Below the pieces are notes generated by a model. The model was not told the DNA's origin. It saw only the letters and a list, made by a program, of their open reading frames with translations, and ran no database searches. From NCBI RefSeq assembly GCF_002831665.1, contig NZ_CP025118.1, positions 3,100,001-3,164,000 of the forward strand: a stretch of DNA of 64,000 nt, written 5' to 3'. The stretch's first letter is position 1. Each line of letters opens with the position of its first letter. A program made the position numbers and the translations under genes. Below, piece after piece: positions 17,804 to 25,766 of this stretch. This DNA is from Lacinutrix sp. Bg11-31 (GTDB lineage Bacteria > Bacteroidota > Bacteroidia > Flavobacteriales > Flavobacteriaceae).

Positions 17804-17829
17804 AAAGCGGCTCGATGCCGCTTTTTTTA
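17804..17829 (+). terminator. Terminator of the thiamine receptor gene
   Basis: AAAGCGGC/GCCGCTTT stem, 5-nt loop, then T-run. Begins 24 bp after the stop. Confidence 0.88.
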
Positions 17830-17862
17830 TTGCGAAAAGGATAGAAGTGACATCCTTTTTTA

Positions 17863-17909
17863 TGTCAGTTCGAGTGTTTTGCGAAGCATGAGCAAAATGT
17901 ATCGAGAAC
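17863..17909. repeat. Dispersed repeat, family 1 (half copy)
   Basis: TGTCAGTTCGAGTG at the left and GTATCGAGAAC at the right, as in the other copies; the centre differs (GCGAAGCATGAGC). Confidence 0.7.
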
Positions 17910-17976
17910 AAGTAAAAAAGATATAACGTATAGCCTGGTTTTTAATGCTTTTAATAGCATTAAAAATTTGCCCTAA

Positions 17977-18456
17977 TTAATTATAAACACGAATTATGCT
18001 TCCGTTAACTTCTACGCGATAGCGAACCATTGTGTACTGTCCTGTAGTGCCTGCTAGTGGGACTCCACCAGATAAAATGTCGTAAGAATTACCGTCGTTA
18101 CAAGAACAAGTAGCTACTGTACTTATTGCTGATAAAGTTCCAGGATTATCTAGTTCAAATACAGAACAAGATGCTATTTGGTGGTTAGGATCGCTATATT
18201 CGAAAGCACTATAGTTGTTGAAACCCGTATTTATTACCACGATACCATTTATACCATAATTAGGAACATATATAGCATTAGTGTCAAAATCTAATTGACC
18301 ATAAATCCCTCCTAACTGCATGTTAATTTGGTTTCCCGTATTAAAACCAACATTTGGAATATTTGGGTTGTTATTTTGATTGTCATCATTTTTCTTACTA
18401 CATGTAAGAAATATTAGACTAAGTAGAGTTGGTAATAGGATTGTTTTAAATTTCAT
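17977..18456 (-). CDS. Lipoprotein of unknown function (Rieske-like Cys pattern possible)
   Basis: 159 residues. A lipoprotein signal (LIFLTCS, Cys19) is followed by an Asn/Asp-rich linker and a beta-rich domain. It carries SAFEYSDPNHQIASCSVFELDN and ATCSCNDGNSYDILSGGVPLAG with several Cys. The order C...C.C..G..Y....G....G recalls a degraded Rieske-type fold, and the CxH pairs needed for an iron-sulfur cluster are not complete. Function not recognised. Single gene. Confidence 0.65.
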   Translation of the reverse strand: MKFKTILLPTLLSLIFLTCSKKNDDNQNNNPNIPNVGFNTGNQINMQLGGIYGQLDFDTNAIYVPNYGINGIVVINTGFNNYSAFEYSDPNHQIASCSVFELDNPGTLSAISTVATCSCNDGNSYDILSGGVPLAGTTGQYTMVRYRVEVNGSIIRVYN

Positions 18457-18517
18457 TTTTAACTTTTTTATAGCAGTGCAATTTACAACAAAAGTGAATT
18501 GCGAATTAAATATTTTG

Positions 18518-18525
18518 TATATTTG
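18518..18525 (+). promoter_or_regulatory. Candidate greA promoter -7 box
   Basis: TATATTTG matches TAnnTTTG. It is only 7 bp upstream of the hairpin at 18532, which would therefore form in the first bases of the RNA. Confidence 0.5.
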
Positions 18526-18531
18526 TAATAT

Positions 18532-18557
18532 AATCTCGTGTATACGAGATTTTTTTT
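18532..18557 (+). terminator. Hairpin with T-run in the greA leader
   Basis: AATCTCG (18532-18538) pairs with CGAGATT (18545-18551) and a T-run follows. It is terminator-like but lies between the promoter-like box and greA, about 80 nt before the ATG. It may be a leader attenuator or a stabilising 5' hairpin. Confidence 0.5.
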
Positions 18558-18637
18558 ATGCTAAATTAATTTTAGAATCTCTTGTTTTAAATATAACAAA
18601 GACAGATGTTTAAAATTAGTGTTAAAACGAAAAAATT

Positions 18638-19111
18638 ATGAGTAAAGTATCATATTATACAGAAGCAGGCTTAAAAAAATTAAGAGCAGAGTTGGCGCAA
18701 TTAAAAGATGTAGAGCGTGTAAAGGCTAGTAATGCAATTGGAGAAGCGAGAGATAAAGGTGATTTAAGTGAAAATGCAGAGTACGATGCTGCAAAAGAAG
18801 CGCAAGGTATGCTAGAAATGAAAATAGCTAAATTAGAAGACCAAATGGCTGGTGCGCGTGTTATTGACGAGTCGCAAATGGATACCTCAAAAATTTTGGT
18901 ACTCTCTAAAGTGAAAATTAAAAACCAAACCAATGGTATGGAACTTAATTATACGTTGGTTGCAGATGGTGAAGCAGATTTAGCTGCTGGTAAAATTTCT
19001 GTTAACTCTCCAATAGGTCAAGGTTTATTAGGGAAAACTGTTGGTGATGTTGCCGAGATAACAGTGCCAAGTGGTATTATAAAATTTGATATTATCGAGA
19101 TTTCAAGATAG
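18638..19111 (+). CDS. greA: Transcription elongation factor GreA
   Basis: 157 residues, full length. The N-terminal coiled coil with the acidic tip (GDLSENAEYDAAKEAQ, near 42-57) reaches into the RNA polymerase secondary channel and promotes cleavage of backtracked RNA. The C-terminal FKBP-like domain includes NSPIGQGLLGKTVGD. Start MSKVSYYTEAGLKKL fits the family. Monocistronic with its own terminator. Confidence 0.97.
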   Translation: MSKVSYYTEAGLKKLRAELAQLKDVERVKASNAIGEARDKGDLSENAEYDAAKEAQGMLEMKIAKLEDQMAGARVIDESQMDTSKILVLSKVKIKNQTNGMELNYTLVADGEADLAAGKISVNSPIGQGLLGKTVGDVAEITVPSGIIKFDIIEISR

Positions 19112-19154
19112 TTTTAGTGTTTCGCTTTCGCGGAAGAACTTTGTAATAAATATT

Positions 19155-19205
19155 ATTCCTGTTTATTCTGAAATAATTTTCAGTTTAGCAGGAATCTTTT
19201 TTTAT
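19155..19205 (+). terminator. greA terminator
   Basis: ATTCCTG (19155-19161) pairs with CAGGAAT (19189-19195) around an inner TTCTGAAA/TTTTCAG helix, then a T-run. Confidence 0.75.
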
Positions 19206-19235
19206 CTTTATTTTTTAAATTGAAACCAATATAAT

Positions 19236-19625
19236 ATGGCATCTATATTCACTAAAATAGTTAACGGAGAAATACCAAGTTATAAAGTAGCAGAAACTGA
19301 AGAGTTTCTAGCTTTTTTAGATGTTAATCCTAATGCTAAAGGCCATACTTTGTGTATACCTAAAAAGGAAACTAATAAAATTTTCGATTTAGACAAAGAG
19401 GAGTACGCTCGTTTAATGGAATTTTCTAGACAGGTAGCAATTGCTTTAGAAAAAACAGTGCCTTGTAAACGTGTTGGTGTTTCGGTAATTGGTTTAGAAG
19501 TGCCACATGTTCATGTACATTTAATACCATTAAATACAATGGACGATGCTCGATTTACTAATAAAGTGTCTCTTGATAAAGCTGAATTTGAAAGTTTAGC
19601 TAAAGCTATACAGGCAAATTTATAA
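19236..19625 (+). CDS. HIT family (histidine triad) hydrolase
   Basis: 129 residues. The histidine triad HVHVHLIPL is near 100-108. The N-terminus has IFTKIVNGEIPSYKVAETE, as in Hint-type purine nucleoside phosphoramidases. Expected to hydrolyse AMP-lysine or other nucleoside monophosphate conjugates in the cytosol. Its stop overlaps the convergent zinc-ribbon gene by 20 bp. Confidence 0.92.
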   Translation: MASIFTKIVNGEIPSYKVAETEEFLAFLDVNPNAKGHTLCIPKKETNKIFDLDKEEYARLMEFSRQVAIALEKTVPCKRVGVSVIGLEVPHVHVHLIPLNTMDDARFTNKVSLDKAEFESLAKAIQANL

Positions 19626-19959
19626 CTGTTAAAACAATTGCTGCAATTACTACGGTTACAATAACACCAATAATAATCCAAAATAAGGAGTTATATTTTT
19701 TAGATGCCTTTTTAGGCACGAAAGCCTTCATTTGGTAATCGTAAATACGCTCGATATCTTCGGTCCAGTTTACTGGGTAAATAGTAGTGTCGCAAACATT
19801 ACAATGCATTTCTGTAGCAATTTCCTGAGTTATAGATTTAGAAAATTTAGTTTCAATAAACTTCTGTTTAAAAGTAAGTTCTAAACCTTCTTTACTAAAG
19901 CATTCTGGACAGTTATTGTTTAGGAAAACTTCCTTTACAGTAATTAGTTTTTCGCTCAT
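19606..19959 (-). CDS. Zinc-ribbon, single-TM protein of unknown function
   Basis: 117 residues. Two CxxC pairs (NCPEC near 16-20 and CNVC near 54-57) form a likely zinc ribbon. A C-terminal hydrophobic segment (FWIIIGVIVTVVIAAIVLTVI) anchors it in the inner membrane. Function not recognised. It starts only 2 bp after the stop of the histidine kinase gene, so it probably forms an operon with it. Confidence 0.65.
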   Translation of the reverse strand: MSEKLITVKEVFLNNNCPECFSKEGLELTFKQKFIETKFSKSITQEIATEMHCNVCDTTIYPVNWTEDIERIYDYQMKAFVPKKASKKYNSLFWIIIGVIVTVVIAAIVLTVINLPV

Positions 19960-19961
19960 AA

Positions 19962-21140
19962 TTAAACTGTTTTTAGTGCAATTTGCATTATAGTTCCTCT
20001 GCCAATTTGAGACTGCGCAACTTTTATTTTACCATCGTGAAAATCTTCTACTATACGTCTTGCAAGAGATAAGCCTAATCCCCAACCACGTTTTTTAGTG
20101 GTGTAACCAGGCTCGAAAACACTTTTAAACTGGCTTTTGTTCAAGCCTTTTCCTGTGTCGATAATATTAATTTTTACGTTGTTTTCTAACTGTGTCATTA
20201 CTATAGTAAGATCGCCTTTACCTTTCATTGCATCGATAGCATTTTTTACTAAATTCTCGATAGTCCAACTGTATAATTGCGGATTCAAATTTACATAAAT
20301 TGGTGCTTCCGGAAGCTTTAAAGTAAAATTAATAAGCTTCGAAGATCTCGTTTTTAAGTAATCGTAAGTATCTTGAGTTTCTTTTACAATATCTGTTTTT
20401 TGTAAGGTTGGAAGAGAACCTATTTTGCTAAAACGTTCTGTTATGGTTTGTAATCTGTCAATATCTTTTTCTATTTCTAGAATATATTCTGGGTTTACGT
20501 TTTCGGTTTTTAAAATTTCAGCCCAGCCAATTAAAGACGATAAAGGTGTGCCAATTTGATGCGCAGTTTCCTTTGCCATCCCAGACCACAACTTGTTTTG
20601 TGTAGCAATTTTGGAGCTTCGGTAGAAGAAATAAACAACAGAAGCGAATAGGAAGATAATTAACAAAAGAGCTAAAGGATAATACTTTAGTTTGTTTAGT
20701 AAAGGAGCATTACCATAGTATAATTTACTTGCGAGAACTTTTTTTTGTGTTTCAGGATCTATATATGAGATCTCAATAGGAGCGTTTTCAGATTCAAACT
20801 GTCTAATCAGTTTATCTTTGTTTTGTTCAACATATTTTGAAACATTTTCTCCACTAAAATCAATATTACTAGAGTTACTTAATGTGCCATCCACATTAAC
20901 AACTAAAATTGGAGTTGTGCTATTGCTGTTTAAAATTTTAACTAGAAAATTAAAGTTTGGATTGTTTTCATCGCTAGAAAATATTTTTTGAGCATTAGAC
21001 CAAATTTCCATCTTAGCGCGTTCTTCGTCTTTAAATTTCTGAAAGAAAGTATAGGTGTTCCAAAGAATCAAAGAAATGATTGCAAAAGAGGCGATTATTA
21101 TAATCCAGCGAACAAGTTGTCTGTTTTTAGTGAAAAACAT
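19962..21140 (-). CDS. Membrane sensor histidine kinase
   Basis: 392 residues. TM1 is near 11-29, a periplasmic sensor loop spans about 30-150, and TM2 is near 152-173. A dimerisation domain has phospho-acceptor His194 in ETAHQIGTPLSSL. The ATPase domain has the N-box (NLVKNAIDAM), G1 (DTGKGL) and G2 (RGWGLGLSLARRI). The sensed signal is unknown and there is no response regulator next to it. The zinc-ribbon membrane protein follows in the same operon. Confidence 0.9.
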   Translation of the reverse strand: MFFTKNRQLVRWIIIIASFAIISLILWNTYTFFQKFKDEERAKMEIWSNAQKIFSSDENNPNFNFLVKILNSNSTTPILVVNVDGTLSNSSNIDFSGENVSKYVEQNKDKLIRQFESENAPIEISYIDPETQKKVLASKLYYGNAPLLNKLKYYPLALLLIIFLFASVVYFFYRSSKIATQNKLWSGMAKETAHQIGTPLSSLIGWAEILKTENVNPEYILEIEKDIDRLQTITERFSKIGSLPTLQKTDIVKETQDTYDYLKTRSSKLINFTLKLPEAPIYVNLNPQLYSWTIENLVKNAIDAMKGKGDLTIVMTQLENNVKINIIDTGKGLNKSQFKSVFEPGYTTKKRGWGLGLSLARRIVEDFHDGKIKVAQSQIGRGTIMQIALKTV

Positions 21141-21436
21141 GTAGTAATTTTTGTGTTAATATCAAATAGGCTATAAACTTAAGCTAAAATAATGAGAATT
21201 AGTTTTCGCTAGTTCAAGGCATTAAATTTAAACATAGCCTAAGCTATGGTAAAATTTCATAACGATGAAATAGTAGAAAAATAAAATTATTATTGGTTTA
21301 ACGTTATAGTTTTTTTTGATATAAAATAATTAAAAACTATATAATGGGCTATTGTTAATAATATTGTACAAACGTAGAATAATCTTCTTTTAGTTCGGGT
21401 GTTAATTAAGTACATTTGTTGAAAATTATAGAGTTA

Positions 21437-22291
21437 ATGACATCTTTTGAACCTAAAGACATACCAACAGCAAAATTGCATGGTTATTTGTTAAGTGCAG
21501 TAGCACCAAGACCAATAGCTTTTGCAAGCACTATGGATGAGAATGGGAACCCAAATTTGTCACCATTTAGTTTTTTTAATGTGTTTAGTGCAAATCCTCC
21601 AATTTTAATTTTTTCTCCAGCAAGACGTGTTAGAGATAATACAACAAAACATACTTTGGAAAATGCAGAAAGCACAAAAGAAGTCGTGATAAATGTTGTA
21701 AATTATAATATTGTACAACAAATGTCGCTTAGTAGTACAGAATATGCACAAGGTGTAAACGAGTTTGATAAAGCAGGTTTAACAATGCTTAAAAGCGATA
21801 TTGTAAAACCATTTCGTGTTGCAGAATCACCTGTACAGTTTGAGTGTAAAATAAACGAAATTATAAAGTTAGGAACAGAAGGTGGAGCAGGTAATTTAAT
21901 TATTTGCGAAGTTGTAAAACTTCATATTAGTGATGCTGTTTTAAATGAAAACGGAAGCATAGACCAAGAAAAACTAGATTTAGTTGCTCGTGCTGGCGGA
22001 AGTTATTATAGTAGAGCTAAAGCTGGTTTTTTCGAAATTCCAAAACCACTTTCAACTTTAGGTATAGGAGTAGATGTGTTACCAGAAAATATTAGAAATA
22101 GTACTATTTTAACAGGAAACGATTTAGGTTTACTAGGCAATGTAGAGGCCTTACCAACCAAAGAAGCTATTAACGCTTTCGCGGAAAAACATGACAATAT
22201 TGCATTAACTGAAGTGGAAAAGCATAAAAAGGCACAAAATTTGCTTAGTTTTGGTGATGTAGGGAGTGCATGGAAAGTATTGTTATCGTAA
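21437..22291 (+). CDS. Flavin reductase-like (flavoredoxin) domain protein
   Basis: 284 residues from the ATG at 21437; a TTG frame start at 21416 adds seven residues with no family support. The flavin-binding domain spans about 10-190 with HGYLLSAVAPRPIAFASTMDENG, SPFSFFNVFSANPPILIFSP and the GGAGNLIICEVVKLHI segment. It is probably an FMN-binding oxidoreductase of the cytosol, substrate unknown. Upstream 296 bp hold no gene. The next gene follows after 45 bp. Confidence 0.82.
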   Translation: MTSFEPKDIPTAKLHGYLLSAVAPRPIAFASTMDENGNPNLSPFSFFNVFSANPPILIFSPARRVRDNTTKHTLENAESTKEVVINVVNYNIVQQMSLSSTEYAQGVNEFDKAGLTMLKSDIVKPFRVAESPVQFECKINEIIKLGTEGGAGNLIICEVVKLHISDAVLNENGSIDQEKLDLVARAGGSYYSRAKAGFFEIPKPLSTLGIGVDVLPENIRNSTILTGNDLGLLGNVEALPTKEAINAFAEKHDNIALTEVEKHKKAQNLLSFGDVGSAWKVLLS

Positions 22292-22336
22292 AATAGCAAT
22301 AATAAATAAGACGAATATTTAATAATTATATAGACA

Positions 22337-22711
22337 ATGGAAGTACAAGGAAAAGTAAAATTAGTAGGAGAAACACAAACGTTTGGGAGTAACGGATTTA
22401 GAAAAAGAGAATTAGTTGTAACAACAGAAGAGCAGTATCCTCAACACATATTAGTGGAATTTGTTCAAGATAAATGCGATTTATTAAACAACTATAAGCC
22501 AGGACAAGATGTTAAAGTAAACATCAATTTACGTGGTAGAGAATGGGTTAACCCTCAAGGAGAAACAAAATATTTCAATTCAATTCAAGGTTGGAGAATT
22601 GAAGGTGTACAAGCAGGAGCTCCTGCTGGAATGCCAGAAGTTCCACCAGCAGCAGCTTTCGAGCCAGCAACAGATTTAAAAGAAGAAGATCACGACGATT
22701 TACCATTCTAA
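22337..22711 (+). CDS. DUF3127 family protein (OB-fold-like)
   Basis: 124 residues. Pattern VQGKVKLVGETQTFGSNGFRKRELVVTTEE followed by INLRGREWVNPQGETKYFNSIQGWRIE matches DUF3127, an OB-fold-like family largely confined to Bacteroidetes. The acidic C-terminus (EEDHDDLPF) resembles the tail of single-stranded DNA-binding proteins, which recruits partner proteins, so a DNA-binding role is conceivable but unproven. A terminator follows. Confidence 0.8.
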   Translation: MEVQGKVKLVGETQTFGSNGFRKRELVVTTEEQYPQHILVEFVQDKCDLLNNYKPGQDVKVNINLRGREWVNPQGETKYFNSIQGWRIEGVQAGAPAGMPEVPPAAAFEPATDLKEEDHDDLPF

Positions 22712-22746
22712 ATCTATTTCTGCGAAGGCAGGAATCTTATAAATAT

Positions 22747-22780
22747 AACCTCAATGCTAAATGTCATTGAGGTTTTTTAT
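22747..22780 (+). terminator. Terminator after DUF3127 gene
   Basis: AACCTCAATG (22747-22756) with CATTGAGGTT (22765-22774) and T-run. Confidence 0.88.
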
Positions 22781-22797
22781 TTTAGTAAAATAAAATT

Positions 22798-23424
22798 ATG
22801 CACATATTAAACCAAAACATACTATTTCCAAACGTACAAGAAGCCGACGAAGAAGGTTTACTTGCTGTTGGTGGAGATTTGTCTGTAGAGCGTTTATTGT
22901 TAGCTTACCAAAGCGGAATTTTTCCTTGGTTTAATGAAGATGAAGTTGTTTTATGGTGGTCGCCAGATCCTAGATTTGTTCTCTTTCCAAAAGAATTAAA
23001 GGTGTCTAAAAGTATGAAGCAATTTCTTAGAAATTGCGATTTCGAAATTACTATAAACAAAGACTTTAAATCTGTAATAACAGAATGTGCAAAAGCAAAA
23101 CGCGATGGTCAAGCAGGAACTTGGATTACAAATAACATGATAGATGCTTATTGCAAATTGCACGAACAAGGTTTTGCTAAATCTGTTGAGGTTTGGAGAG
23201 ATAATGTCCTTGTTGGTGGTTTTTACGGTGTAGATTTAAACAACGGAGTGTTTTGTGGTGAAAGTATGTTTGCCAAAGAAAGTAACGCAAGTAAAGCTGC
23301 TTTTATTACTTTTATTGAGAATACAGATTATAAATTAATAGACTGCCAGGTTTACACAACTCACTTAGCGAGTTTGGGAGCAAAGGATATTCCTAGAGAT
23401 GAGTTTATGGCTTATTTGAAGTAA
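22798..23424 (+). CDS. aat: Leucyl/phenylalanyl-tRNA--protein transferase
   Basis: 208 residues, usual length. Family motifs: FPNVQEADEEGLLAVGGDLSVERLLLAYQSGIFPWF near the N-terminus, WWSPDPRFVLFP, GGFYGVDLNNGVFCGESMF and IDCQVYTTHLASLGA. It adds Leu or Phe from aminoacyl-tRNA to proteins with N-terminal Lys/Arg and so marks them for ClpS/ClpAP degradation (N-degron pathway). Single gene; a family-1 repeat starts right at its stop. Confidence 0.95.
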   Translation: MHILNQNILFPNVQEADEEGLLAVGGDLSVERLLLAYQSGIFPWFNEDEVVLWWSPDPRFVLFPKELKVSKSMKQFLRNCDFEITINKDFKSVITECAKAKRDGQAGTWITNNMIDAYCKLHEQGFAKSVEVWRDNVLVGGFYGVDLNNGVFCGESMFAKESNASKAAFITFIENTDYKLIDCQVYTTHLASLGAKDIPRDEFMAYLK

Positions 23425-23532
23425 TGTCACTTCGAGTGAAATTCTTTTTTAGAATTTTATATCGAGAACCTATCTAAGAAACAAAAGCTTCTCGATACAA
23501 TTTTTCATTCTTCAAAATCACTCGAAGTGACA
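23425..23532. repeat. Dispersed repeat, family 1 (complete palindromic copy)
   Basis: Terminal inverted repeats of 15 bp are perfect: TGTCACTTCGAGTGA at 23425-23439 and TCACTCGAAGTGACA at 23518-23532. Internal arms ATCGAGAAC and TTCTCGATAC add a second inverted pair. The copy fills the gap between the convergent aat and tag genes and could fold as a long hairpin RNA. Confidence 0.88.
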
Positions 23533-23542
23533 AATAATTATA

Positions 23543-24106
23543 TTAAACTTCATCATACCTAAAACACCCAACTTCATGGTCGTTTACCATACCTGTGGCT
23601 TGCATAAACGCATACATAACTGTACTGCCAACAAATTTAAAGCCTCGCTTTTTTAAATCTTTACTCAAAACATCACTTAAAGGAGTGTTTGGAGCAGCTT
23701 CTTTATAAATTTTTACTTTATTTTTTATTGTTTTGTCATCTACAAAAGCCCAAATGTATTTACTAAAACTGCCAAATTCTTTTTGAATTTCCATAAATGC
23801 TTGTGCATTTGTAATGGCAGATTTCACCTTTAGTTTATTTCTAATAATGCCAGCATTTTGAAGCAGTTCTTCTTTTTTATCTTCATTATAATTAGCTATT
23901 TTTTTATAATCGAAAAAATCGAAAGCCTCACGAAAATTTTCACGTTTACGTAAAATAGTAATCCAACTCAAGCCAGCTTGAAAAGTTTCAAGAATTAAAA
24001 ATTCGAATAATTGGTGGTCATCATAAACTGGAACTCCCCATTCTTTATCATGGTAAGCTTCGTATAATTCGTCGCCAACACACCAACCGCATTTATGTTT
24101 TGTCAT
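23543..24106 (-). CDS. tag: DNA-3-methyladenine glycosylase I
   Basis: 187 residues. N-terminal zinc ligands in KHKCGWCVGDELYEAYHDKEWGVP, then ILETFQAGLSWITILRKRENFREAF and the C-terminal GFKFVGSTVMYAFMQATGMVNDHEVGC, which supplies the remaining His/Cys ligands. Removes 3-methyladenine from alkylated DNA. Single gene. Confidence 0.95.
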   Translation of the reverse strand: MTKHKCGWCVGDELYEAYHDKEWGVPVYDDHQLFEFLILETFQAGLSWITILRKRENFREAFDFFDYKKIANYNEDKKEELLQNAGIIRNKLKVKSAITNAQAFMEIQKEFGSFSKYIWAFVDDKTIKNKVKIYKEAAPNTPLSDVLSKDLKKRGFKFVGSTVMYAFMQATGMVNDHEVGCFRYDEV

Positions 24107-24211
24107 GGTATTTTATTTAATGCCTATTATAGACTGTAAGGAATATAAAAATCTCCTACTAATGTAACAACTGTTACTTAAAAACCATCAAAGTATCAGT
24201 ATTTTTATATT

Positions 24212-24829
24212 ATGGAAACACTACAAAATACAGATTTAAAAAATATAATAAATGACAGCCTTCAAAAAGCTATTAATTATCAAGATTATAGAAATTTAGT
24301 AAAGGATTTGGTTGCAAAAGAATCCACTACTGGAACTGAAAAAACCGAAGCTTTAGCAAATTATACAATGCTTAATGATAGAAGAATGAAGCGTTGGGAT
24401 AAAACGGTAAAAGTACCTGAAGCTTTGCAGGAACAAGTTTCTGCTTTAAAAGTGAATCAAACTTGGTTAGTGCTAACCGAAAGTTGGTGTGGAGATGCTG
24501 CACATGTAATGCCTGTAATTAATAAGGTTGCAGAGCTTAACAAGGGTATCGATTTTAAAGTGGTGCTTAGAGATGAAAACGAAGCTTTAATGAGTCAGTT
24601 TTTAACCAATGGAGGACAAGCTATTCCTAAGTTAATTATGATTGATAATATTACAAATAAAGTTGTTAATACCTTTGGACCAAGACCAACCGAAGCTACT
24701 AAATTGGTTAATGCTTATAAAGCCGAACATGGAATGTTAACTCCAGAATTTAAAGAAGATTTACAAGGTTGGTATAACAAGAATAAAGGACAAAATGCTA
24801 TTGATGATTTGGTTGGTTTAATGCGTTAG
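24212..24829 (+). CDS. Thioredoxin-family protein
   Basis: 205 residues. The thioredoxin fold lies in about 70-185, with WLVLTESWCGDAAHVMPVINKVAEL at the active-site position and GGQAIPKLIMID holding the cis-Pro. The usual CxxC is reduced to a single Cys (WCGDA), so ordinary dithiol exchange is unlikely. This matches the cytosolic Thioredoxin_9 group. Physiological partner unknown. Single gene flanked by a family-1 repeat. Confidence 0.8.
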   Translation: METLQNTDLKNIINDSLQKAINYQDYRNLVKDLVAKESTTGTEKTEALANYTMLNDRRMKRWDKTVKVPEALQEQVSALKVNQTWLVLTESWCGDAAHVMPVINKVAELNKGIDFKVVLRDENEALMSQFLTNGGQAIPKLIMIDNITNKVVNTFGPRPTEATKLVNAYKAEHGMLTPEFKEDLQGWYNKNKGQNAIDDLVGLMR

Positions 24830-24836
24830 TTTTTTT

Positions 24837-24947
24837 TGTCAATTCGAGTAAAATTCTTTTTTAAGAATTTTGTATCGAGAATAATCGAATAATAAGGTTG
24901 ACTTCTCGATACAATTTTTATAAAAATAAAAATTACTCGAAGTGACA
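24837..24947. repeat. Dispersed repeat, family 1 (near-complete copy)
   Basis: TGTCAATTCGAGTAAAA at the left and ATTACTCGAAGTGACA at the right, with inner TATCGAGAA/TTCTCGATA arms. It fills the gap between convergent genes. Confidence 0.82.
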
Positions 24948-24954
24948 ATGCGTC

Positions 24955-25689
24955 TTACTTCCCTTCAAAATTAAAAGTAATTGTTCCAATTTGTGAAGCC
25001 TTTTCTGAAGCATCAAAATGTGTTTTTTTTGCAAACTCTAAGGCGTGCTTTTGTAAACATGCATTATTAGAAGTTGAAGAAGAATTTATAGCAGTGGAAA
25101 TAACTTCACCAAAACCATTAACAGTAATATTTACTACAATCTTCCCATTAGTTTCACACAAGTAAATTGGAATAGGTAAAGACGTGTCTGTTCTTCCTTT
25201 TAATGAGTATATAATAGAACTATTCTTGTTTGTTGAGGCTTCAGAACTTGATTGTTGCGAGGCTTTTTTGCGTTTATTTAGAATAGTACTTACGCTTTCA
25301 AAAGAAGAAATTTCTTCGTTATTAACGTTTGAATTAGCATTAGTTTCTGATGTTTCTTTAGCTTCTGAAGGCTTTTCATTTCTATCTCTTAATCTAGGAT
25401 CATCGTAATCTTTTGGAGGAGCAATAGGTTTAAAAGCTTGAGCAAAATGCTTATATTCTTTAGTTTCGTTATAACCTTTATTAGTCTTTTGCGAATTATC
25501 TTTTAGCTCAATTTCCTCAGGAGTAGTTTTATCAAATAAATCTGGAGGTGTAATATCTATTAAAGTTTCAGCTACAGTTTCATTTTGTTTAATAAGCGCG
25601 AAGTTAAAAAGCGAAAGCATTACACTTGCGGCAATTAATAATGAGATGGCTAACGCCTTGTGAGAATTGTTTAATTTCAAAAGCAACAA
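24955..25689 (-). CDS. TonB-like C-terminal domain protein (energy-transducer-like)
   Basis: 244 residues. One N-terminal TM helix (about 12-32), a long low-complexity periplasmic linker rich in Lys/Glu/Ser/Asn, and a C-terminal domain beginning near 170 (IPIYLCETNGKIVVNITVNGFGEVISTAINSSSTSNNACL) that has the TonB-C strand pattern. The layout is that of TonB/TolA-type transducers. No ExbB or ExbD gene is next to it; the ExbBD operon is at 54-56 kb. Confidence 0.72.
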   Translation of the reverse strand: MLLLKLNNSHKALAISLLIAASVMLSLFNFALIKQNETVAETLIDITPPDLFDKTTPEEIELKDNSQKTNKGYNETKEYKHFAQAFKPIAPPKDYDDPRLRDRNEKPSEAKETSETNANSNVNNEEISSFESVSTILNKRKKASQQSSSEASTNKNSSIIYSLKGRTDTSLPIPIYLCETNGKIVVNITVNGFGEVISTAINSSSTSNNACLQKHALEFAKKTHFDASEKASQIGTITFNFEGK

Positions 25690-25766
25690 AATAATTAATA
25701 ATGTGATTAGCGTGTTAGTATTCTATATACGTTAAAACCACTAATTACAGATGTAGCTTCAAAATG

